From assembly GCA_023418475.1 (NCBI GenBank), contig JAEZZO010000002.1, positions 1 through 64,000 of the forward strand: DNA of 64,000 nucleotides, given 5' to 3'. This document shows positions 58,260 to 64,000 of the stretch, one piece after another. Under the pieces are notes generated by a model that was not told the origin of the DNA, ran no database searches, and worked only from the letters and a program-made list of their open reading frames with translations. The translations under genes and the position numbers were made by a program. Origin of the DNA: Bacillota bacterium (lineage in GTDB: Bacteria > Bacillota > Clostridia > Lachnospirales > Lachnospiraceae). Every line of letters starts with the position of its first letter. Position 1 is the stretch's first letter.

Positions 58260-59981
58260 ATGACACCGGAAGAAAAATATAAAATATCAAGCAATGATTA
58301 TATAGACCTTTTAATTAAATATAGTGGTAATCCGGGACTTCTTAAAAAATATGAAGCCTATTCCGTACATATTCTTAATGATGGTTACGCCGTTATTTAC
58401 TTACCGATATCGCAGATTACCAGCAAAAGCATCAGTGAATATGGCTATTCTGCAATTCCTTCCTGCTATGCATTAACCAGCATGGAAAGCCTGGACGCAT
58501 CCGGAATTAACAAATTACAAAAGTTTCCGGATTTTAAATTACGCGGGGAAGGTGTAATTGTAGGAATGATCGACACCGGTATTGATTATACTAATCCGGT
58601 TTTTCTGCATTCCGACGGCACCTCTAAAATTCTGGCCTTATGGGACCAGACGATTACAACCGAGAACCAAACTCCTGACATATTATTTCCTCCCTACTTC
58701 GGAACAGAATATACTGCCCTTCAGATTAACGAAGCTCTGAAAAGTCCAAATCCTCTGCAGATTGTTCCAAGTACAGATACAAACGGGCATGGTACAATGC
58801 TGGCAGGAATTGCGGCAGGTTCGGAGGATAAAAAAAATGATTTTAGCGGAGTTGCTCCCGATGCTGATCTAATCGTAGTAAAATTAAAACAGGCTAAATC
58901 TGTATTAATGAACTTTCTCTCCATACCACTTGATGTACCCTGCTATATGGAGAATGATATTTTATGGGCTATTACCTACCTTATCGAAACCGCAAGAAAG
59001 TTTAACCGTCCCGTTGCTGTCTGTATCGGACTTGGAAGCTCACAGGGAGCACATGACGGCGGTGGTCCCTTAAGTACTTCCTTATCGGTTATCGGAGATT
59101 TTCAGGAGGTTGCTATTACCGTTTCTGCCGGAAACGAAGGAAATACCCGTCGGCATTTCTTTCGTGAGATTGTACCTGCCACCGGTTATACCGACGTGGA
59201 TCTTCAGATCGGAGAAAATGAACCCGGTTTTGTATTGGAGCTTTGGGGGAATCCTCCAAACATCTATACACTTGATATCCTCTCACCAAGCGATGAATAT
59301 GTCCCAAAACTGGTTGAAAGCCTCCAGGAAAATAAAGAAATTACGTTTTTTTTTGAAAAAACAGTAATTATCATAGACTATATCATGGTTGAAGAAGAAA
59401 CCGGCAAACAAGTAATTCTGTTAAGGTTTAAGAACCCTACGCCCGGCACCTGGCGATTTAAGGTTTATTCCAGAGGAGATACCAGGGGTGCTTTTCATCT
59501 TTGGCTTCCCGCCGATAACTTCATCTCCAAAAACACTTATTTTTTGCAGTCAAATCCTTATACAACCATACTGGATCCTGGAGACAGTCTGGTACCAATA
59601 ACCGTAACCGCCTATAATCCGGCTACAGAAACCTTATATCCCGCATCCGGAAAAGGATACACCGCATCCAATCTGGTAAAGCCAGAGCTTGCCGCACCGG
59701 GAGTAAATATTCTATGCCCTGCACTAAATCATAGCTTTACGACTATCTCCGGTACCGGAGCTGCTGCAGCACATACCTCCGGTATTACTGCTCTTTTACT
59801 GGAATGGTGTATTGTAAAAGGCAATTATCCCGGAATTAATACAGTAAGCATTAAAAATTTTCTGCTACGGGGAGCAAAACGAAAAAGTAATTTTCAATAT
59901 CCTAATCAAGACTGGGGTTATGGCATGATTGATGTCTATAATGCATTTGATATTTTAAGATCAGAAACATTATCACCCTAA
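58260..59981 (+). CDS. Csp-like pseudoprotease (S8) with Ser-to-Gly active site
   Basis: A 573-residue paralogue of the preceding gene with the same domain order. Asp105 (MIDTGID) and His177 (GHGTMLAG) remain. The nucleophile motif reads GTGAAAAHTSG, so the catalytic Ser is Gly500; the codon is GGA. C. difficile CspC, a germination pseudoprotease, also carries glycine in place of this serine. The protein is otherwise well conserved and full length, so it is likely a functional non-catalytic partner or sensor rather than a decaying gene. The SD AAAGGAG and the 42-bp gap indicate one operon. Confidence 0.88.
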   Translation: MTPEEKYKISSNDYIDLLIKYSGNPGLLKKYEAYSVHILNDGYAVIYLPISQITSKSISEYGYSAIPSCYALTSMESLDASGINKLQKFPDFKLRGEGVIVGMIDTGIDYTNPVFLHSDGTSKILALWDQTITTENQTPDILFPPYFGTEYTALQINEALKSPNPLQIVPSTDTNGHGTMLAGIAAGSEDKKNDFSGVAPDADLIVVKLKQAKSVLMNFLSIPLDVPCYMENDILWAITYLIETARKFNRPVAVCIGLGSSQGAHDGGGPLSTSLSVIGDFQEVAITVSAGNEGNTRRHFFREIVPATGYTDVDLQIGENEPGFVLELWGNPPNIYTLDILSPSDEYVPKLVESLQENKEITFFFEKTVIIIDYIMVEEETGKQVILLRFKNPTPGTWRFKVYSRGDTRGAFHLWLPADNFISKNTYFLQSNPYTTILDPGDSLVPITVTAYNPATETLYPASGKGYTASNLVKPELAAPGVNILCPALNHSFTTISGTGAAAAHTSGITALLLEWCIVKGNYPGINTVSIKNFLLRGAKRKSNFQYPNQDWGYGMIDVYNAFDILRSETLSP

Positions 59982-59993
59982 GATCCTATATCT

Positions 59994-60017
59994 AACGAAC
60001 AAAAGTGTGCTTCGCAC
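59994..60017 (+). repeat. R2 5'-end fragment
   Basis: AACGAACAAAAGTGTGCTTC then GCAC matches the first 24 bases of R2 copy a. Confidence 0.5.
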
Positions 60018-60032
60018 ATTTTTGGCTTATAG

Positions 60033-60632
60033 TTACAAATTGAATGTCTCCAAATCCCACAGACACTCTGTTACTTTAAATTCTGTAAAAACAGCTTGAA
60101 AAGATCCATCAGACGGGGAACATGCCAATAATCCCAGATTAATCTTATCCCCTCCTTCCATAAAGCGGAAAATTCTCATCTGTTTAAAATTAATTCCGTC
60201 AAAAGAGTGCTCCAGGCAATAATCGCTTTCTCTTCTGCTTAGACGGTACCAAATGTTTGTAACAGAAGCTCCGATATCCGTTGTTGCCCAGTCAGAATAA
60301 CCATTGTTGGTTACAACACTTCCAAGCCACGCAGTATTATTATCATGAAATTCTATTGCCGCCTTTACCCAGTTATCACTATTTTGATAAATTGCAATCC
60401 CACATTGATCAAATAATACCGCGCTGTTAAATTCCGCCTTCACCGTAAAAGAGAAATATTTTTCATCTGTTGTAACATACAATACATGAGCATTATCATG
60501 TTGAAACCCATAATAAGTTCTTTGCCAGAAATCAGTTTTTGACTCAGTCGTAATTACTACTCTATCTTTCTCAATTACAAAGTGTTTTGGTTTTGAAAAC
60601 CATTTTGCTTCATCTGTTTTAAATTCGAACAT
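60033..60632 (-). CDS. DUF1349 concanavalin-like protein
   Basis: About 199 residues from ATG 60632 (MFEFKTDEAKW), with AAGGAGG 6 bases upstream. It matches DUF1349: DFWQRTYYGFQHDNAHVLY, DQCGIAIYQNSDNWVKAAIEFHD and WYRLSRRESDYCLEHSFDGINFKQMRIF. The fold is a lectin/glucanase-like beta sandwich, so carbohydrate binding is plausible. There is no signal peptide, so it is cytoplasmic. It converges on the Csp pair. Confidence 0.82.
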   Translation of the reverse strand: MFEFKTDEAKWFSKPKHFVIEKDRVVITTESKTDFWQRTYYGFQHDNAHVLYVTTDEKYFSFTVKAEFNSAVLFDQCGIAIYQNSDNWVKAAIEFHDNNTAWLGSVVTNNGYSDWATTDIGASVTNIWYRLSRRESDYCLEHSFDGINFKQMRIFRFMEGGDKINLGLLACSPSDGSFQAVFTEFKVTECLWDLETFNL

Positions 60633-60793
60633 AAACACCCTCCTTATAATATAGATTAACCATCAGATAATTAAGAAAAATAAGATACCTTCTCTTTCTA
60701 CCTGTACTTCCGATTTCATTTTACTACTTGGATATGTAAACTTCTACACATTATATGCTATATTATGATTATCTTTTGCTTTATTGTTGCTGT

Positions 60794-60841
60794 TCGAAGG
60801 CAAGTCATATTCCAAGCTGTACAGCCGGTAAGTGCTTCCGA
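60794..60841 (+). repeat. R1 repeat arm
   Basis: GGCAAGTCATATTCCAAGCT, then GTACAGCCGGTAAGTGCTTCC, is the most complete single arm after the full copy at 4685. Confidence 0.65.
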
Positions 60842-60869
60842 AAAAGGAGTATTTGAATTCGCCATTTCT

Positions 60870-60892
60870 TAGGCTCTGTTTTTAGAGCCTAT
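60870..60892. terminator. Short hairpin at the 3' end of the yeiH-like gene
   Basis: AGGCTC and GAGCCT pair around TGTTTTTA. No strong T-run follows on the minus strand, so it is a weak terminator candidate. Confidence 0.35.
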
Positions 60893-60902
60893 AAAAACAA
60901 TA

Positions 60903-61895
60903 TTATTTTAAAATTAAGTACTGCACGGATAACGAAACGACTGCAAGGGACACCCAGCAGATCAGACCAAGCATAATTGGCCTCAACCCATTCTTTATTA
61001 GTTTAATTAAGTTTGTATTAAGACCGATGCATGCCATAGCCATAACAATTGCATATTTGCCTATCTTAGTGAATACTGTGCATACTCCGACAGGTAACGG
61101 TGCGAAGGTGGCAAGAACGGAAGTCAGGATGAAACCTATTACAAACCACGGAAAAATGGATACCATATTATACTGTGCTTTTTCACCATTTCTACTTTTC
61201 CCGGAGTGGTAAAAAGCTAAAACTAACGTAATCGGTATTATCATTAATGTTCTTGTTAATTTTACAATAACTGCAAGCTTACCTGCCGCATCACTGAAGG
61301 TGAAACCCGCTGCCACTACCGATGAAGTATCATTGATTGCCGTTCCGGCCCATAATCCGAAGTTATGATCACTCATCCGAAGAAAATGTCCGATTGCCGG
61401 AAATAGAAAGGCCGCAAGAACATTAAATAGAAAAATTGTTGAAATAGCCTGTGCAATTTCCTCATCCTTCGCTTTAATTACGGGAGCCGTTGCAGCAATA
61501 GCAGATCCGCCGCATATGGCTGAACCGACTCCGATCAATATATTCGTATTGGTATCTATTTTCAAAAGTTTTCCGGCAATATAGGCAATTAGGAAGGTGG
61601 AGGTCAGTGTGAACAAAAGTAATAGCAGCGTTTCTTTGCCGGTATTTAAGATCTGATATAAATTCATACTAAAACCTAGTAAAATAATAGAATACTGAAG
61701 TATTTTTTTTGAGGTAAACAAAATTCCGCTGTTAAGGTTATCCGGGCGTTTCCAACCAGAGAGCAACATTCCAAACAAAATTCCCAAAACCGGCGCTCCG
61801 ATTACCGGAAGGCTTTCTCCAATTAACCAAGCCGGTAATGCAATCAGAATAGCTAATAAAATTCCGGGTATTTTTTTCATAAATGCATTCTTCAT
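60903..61895 (-). CDS. YeiH-family (UPF0324) putative anion exporter
   Basis: About 330 residues from ATG 61895 (MKNAFMKK) with GAGGG upstream; another ATG is four codons earlier. It is a ten-helix type membrane protein of the YeiH/PSE family: PVIGAPVLGILFGMLLSGW, GSAICGGSAIAATAPVIKAKDEE and AGTAINDTSSVVAAGF are family hallmarks. Members are predicted sulfonate or sulfate-type exporters. It is divergent from a LysR gene, the arrangement common for yeiH/yeiE. Confidence 0.9.
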   Translation of the reverse strand: MKNAFMKKIPGILLAILIALPAWLIGESLPVIGAPVLGILFGMLLSGWKRPDNLNSGILFTSKKILQYSIILLGFSMNLYQILNTGKETLLLLLFTLTSTFLIAYIAGKLLKIDTNTNILIGVGSAICGGSAIAATAPVIKAKDEEIAQAISTIFLFNVLAAFLFPAIGHFLRMSDHNFGLWAGTAINDTSSVVAAGFTFSDAAGKLAVIVKLTRTLMIIPITLVLAFYHSGKSRNGEKAQYNMVSIFPWFVIGFILTSVLATFAPLPVGVCTVFTKIGKYAIVMAMACIGLNTNLIKLIKNGLRPIMLGLICWVSLAVVSLSVQYLILK

Positions 61896-62050
61896 CTTTT
61901 CCCTCATTTCTGCACCTGTTTTGTGCGTATCGTGAAAGTGATTTTTCTTTCACTCTTACAATCAGGATGCCGCAGAGCGGCATCTTAAATAACTGGTGAA
62001 GAAGCTCCTATCATTCATTGGGCAAAAAAACATCCAAGTTATTTTTCTTT

Positions 62051-62117
62051 ATCATAGTTCTTGACAATCAATATGTAAAATATTATTATCTTATTAAAAT
62101 CATAAGTAATTACTAAT
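62051..62117. promoter_or_regulatory. Back-to-back promoters and palindromic operator between yeiH-like and LysR genes
   Basis: The rightward promoter is TTGACA (62061-62066), 17 bp, TATTAT (62084-62089). The leftward one is TTACAT (62073-62078, complement), 16 bp, TATGAT (62051-62056, complement). AGTAATTACT (perfect palindrome) in ATAAGTAATTACTAAT at 62102-62117 is a good LysR-type recognition site. Confidence 0.6.
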
Positions 62118-62133
62118 GTATTGGAGCGGTATT

Positions 62134-63015
62134 ATGACTTTGAGGCATTTTAAAATATTTGTTACTGTATGTGATACCATGAACATGACAGCGGCCGGTG
62201 AAAAACTGTACCTTTCACAGTCTGCCGTGAGCCAAGCCATCGCCGAACTGGAGAAATACTATGATACCAGGCTTTTTGACCGTTTATCCAAAAAATTATA
62301 TCTGACGCAATCCGGCAGTAAGCTTTTAAGCTATGCCAGGCATATTGTACATATGAATGAAGAAACAGAGCTGGAGATGCGTGTGCTTCAGGAATGCGGT
62401 TACATCCGAATTGGCGCGAGTGTAACTGTGTGTACCTGTATATTGCCTGCTATTATAGCTGCCTTTCAGGAAATAAAACCGAATGCAAAAACGGAAGTTT
62501 ATGAGAATAATACCGAGAAGATAGAAGCCATGTTATTACAAGATCAAATTGATATTGGAGTTGTAGAGGGACTGATTAATTCTTCTGATATCTTTACGAA
62601 ATCTTTTATGCAAGACAGACTTATTCTGGTATGCGGTAAACAGCACCGTTTTCATAATTTATCAAGTGTCTCTCCTGCCGATCTTGAGAACGAAAATTTT
62701 ATGATACGTGAACCAGGCAGCGGAACAAGGTATACCTTTGAAGAGGTTATGAATGCCAACCATATCAGGTGGCGTGCAGGGTGGACCTGCAATAATACCG
62801 ATACCATTAAAAGCGCAGTAGCACAGGGTCTCGGTATTTCCGTAATATCCGAAAGAGCCGTTCAAAATGATATTGCGCGGGGAGATCTTATTAAACTTAC
62901 AATCGATAATATCGAATTCTTAAGAGACTTTACTATCTGCTACCACAAGAACAAATTTCTATCAGAAACTATAAAACAATTCATAGACACTGTTGAAGCT
63001 GTTTCCTCCTCTTAA
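62134..63015 (+). CDS. LysR-family regulator, YeiE/CysB-like
   Basis: A 293-residue LysR protein from ATG 62134 (MTLRHFKIFV), preceded by GGAGCG. The HTH is FKIFVTVCDTMNMTAAGEKLYLSQSAVSQAIAELEKYYDTRLF, and the ligand domain follows from about 90 (IRIGASVTVCTCILPAIIAAF). It is divergent from the yeiH-like exporter, which it probably activates in response to an anion or sulfur compound. Confidence 0.9.
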   Translation: MTLRHFKIFVTVCDTMNMTAAGEKLYLSQSAVSQAIAELEKYYDTRLFDRLSKKLYLTQSGSKLLSYARHIVHMNEETELEMRVLQECGYIRIGASVTVCTCILPAIIAAFQEIKPNAKTEVYENNTEKIEAMLLQDQIDIGVVEGLINSSDIFTKSFMQDRLILVCGKQHRFHNLSSVSPADLENENFMIREPGSGTRYTFEEVMNANHIRWRAGWTCNNTDTIKSAVAQGLGISVISERAVQNDIARGDLIKLTIDNIEFLRDFTICYHKNKFLSETIKQFIDTVEAVSSS

Positions 63016-63096
63016 TCTATTTCGCATAGAATTTAGTTTTTCTCAGTTTATTGAATTTTAATTCTAAAGAAACTAACAACGCTGTTAAAAGTACCA

Positions 63097-63333
63097 TCAT
63101 ACCATACCGATCAGATCCGGCAGCATTGGTTTATCCAGGTTACTTATTAAGTTCGCCGCTTTTGAACCTATCGTAATTCCTGTAACATAGTTAAAGAATG
63201 TCAGATGACTCAATTGTTTTTTCCCTAACAGTCTTGTCAATAAAAATAGAGTAAAAAAATAAACGTAGTTTTGTAAATAATTACCCATAAATTTATATCT
63301 TTCCCTGTCATAAAGCATTCCTTCCAAGTCCAA
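63097..63333 (-). pseudogene. N-terminal fragment of a DUF421 (YetF-like) membrane protein
   Basis: The 78-residue frame contains YVYFFTLFLLTRLLGKKQLSHLTFFNYVTGITIGSKAA, the first two helices of DUF421 proteins. Full-length members have about 220 residues, and the rest is not encoded downstream. Translation of an intact gene would probably have started at MGNYLQ (63288). It is a truncated remnant. Confidence 0.7.
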
Positions 63334-63448
63334 ATGTTCTAATTAAGTATTTTAAGCTACCTTTATTAGAATTACCACATCCTACCAAAACATGCCTGAA
63401 ACAAAGGCTTCCTGCTCAACTTTATTCGGCCATAAAACAATAATCGCT

Positions 63449-63497
63449 CCGAAAGGCTTTATTTTATAGGACGATCTTTTTCTGCATACATAAAAAG
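63449..63497 (+). repeat. R2 3'-half fragment
   Basis: CTCCGAAAGGCTTTATTTTA, then TAGGACGATCTTTT, aligns with the last third of R2 copy a, without a complete closing stem. The surrounding gaps 63016-63096 and 63334-63448 show nothing else. Confidence 0.45.
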
Positions 63498-63526
63498 GGA
63501 CCCTGGCTAGAATCCAAAGTCCCCTG
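63494..63526 (-). terminator. Terminator of the DUF975 gene
   Basis: GGGAC-TTGG and CC-GGGTCCC arms (63497-63524), with five T residues following on the minus strand, make a clear intrinsic terminator. Confidence 0.75.
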
Positions 63527-63556
63527 CTTCTATTTAGAGCAAATAATTTTTGTTAT

Positions 63557-64000
63557 TTACATACCTCCCGTATAATACCCATTATTTCCATTATCGTTTG
63601 TATTATTAGAACCATATTTACCGGAAACATCATAGAAGAATGCAGCATTGGCCGCATTAATATAAGGCCCCAGCCATAAGAAGCCTATTCCACAGGTAAA
63701 GAAACACAGGAATCCCCAGCCAATAAAGCTGATGTTCAGGCAGAATAGACGCCACTTATTTCCATTCATCATATCCTTTGAGTAACGTATCGCTTCATTT
63801 ATTCCCATTTCCGGATTTTCCTCCAGGATATACGGAGTCATCGCGTAGCTGTATTCTGCTATAATCCCCGGAATAATAAAAAGCAGGGTCCATAGAATAA
63901 TATACAGGGTAACTAACAGGTTCATGCAAAATCCCTTCCAGAATATATGAAAGCTTGAAAACAAATCCGTAAACTGTGGATTGTTATTATCAAGTAAATT
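63557..64000 (-). CDS. DUF975 membrane protein (5' end beyond the window)
   Basis: At least 147 residues; the frame stays open to the window edge, so the N-terminus is missing. Hydrophobic helices are seen in LLVTLYIILWTLLFIIPGIIAEYSYAMTPYIL and WRLFCLNISFIGWGFLCFFTCGIGFLWLGPYINAANAAFFYDV, typical of DUF975. The motif GINEAIRYSKDMMNG between them is also characteristic. The tail is Asn/Gly-rich. Function is unknown. Confidence 0.82.
   Translation of the reverse strand, partial: NLLDNNNPQFTDLFSSFHIFWKGFCMNLLVTLYIILWTLLFIIPGIIAEYSYAMTPYILEENPEMGINEAIRYSKDMMNGNKWRLFCLNISFIGWGFLCFFTCGIGFLWLGPYINAANAAFFYDVSGKYGSNNTNDNGNNGYYTGGM

Overview
The window looks like chromosome of an endospore-forming anaerobic Firmicute of the Lachnospiraceae type. 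The base composition is low-GC, start sites carry strong AGGAGG-type ribosome binding sites, and several promoters match TTGACA-N17-TATAAT almost perfectly. Sporulation genes (spoIIR, sipL, a CspB/CspC-like pair), an oxygen-sensitive glycyl radical enzyme and many clostridial DUF families support this. No rRNA, tRNA, CRISPR array or intact transposase was seen.

Layout. 1-12.5 kb is one coherent catabolic locus on the minus strand: an M24 peptidase, a complete oligopeptide ABC transporter (oppA-B-C-D-F), pyrroline-5-carboxylate reductase (proC), a glycyl radical activase (hypG) and trans-4-hydroxy-L-proline dehydratase (hypD). A LysR gene converges on it at the left end, and an aminopeptidase P-like gene diverges from its promoter. 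Together they read as uptake of proline/hydroxyproline peptides, cleavage, dehydration of hydroxyproline to P5C and reduction to proline. 14-21 kb holds a TetR gene, nicotinate phosphoribosyltransferase with a structured leader, a VanY-type carboxypeptidase, PlsC, and a CapA-like protein. 21-27 kb is a sporulation/housekeeping block (spoIIR, ispE, sipL, veg). 27-38 kb is a patchwork: a self-regulated XRE/membrane-protein pair, clpB, yjdF with its riboswitch, small enzymes, decayed genes and a short type I toxin-antitoxin candidate. 38-47 kb has an ECF sigma/anti-sigma pair, a ROK kinase with a 6-phospho-beta-glucosidase, and a magnesium-type transport operon (PRC-MgtE_N-CBS protein plus Nramp-related transporter). 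47-55 kb is a sugar ABC operon with a GntR regulator and an unexpected Cys/Met-type PLP enzyme, divergent from a putative glycoside hydrolase. 55-64 kb holds TraX, two Csp-like subtilases (the second a pseudoprotease), a YeiH/LysR divergent pair and edge genes.

Most notable: the magnesium-type operon is preceded by a 48-codon leader ORF with its own Shine-Dalgarno sequence. Its peptide begins MDADP, resembling the acidic/proline ribosome-destabilising start of enterobacterial MgtL, and a hairpin that can compete with the downstream ribosome binding site lies in the same leader. Other unusual features are terminator hairpins inside the leaders of the hydroxyproline and PLP/sugar operons, a Ser-to-Gly Csp pseudoprotease paired with an intact paralogue, a 29-codon putative type I toxin with 5'-3' mRNA pairing and an antisense promoter, an array of CACTCTGT repeats, and three dispersed families of structured intergenic repeats. 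Gene calls rest on sequence motifs and remembered family features; no database search was run.
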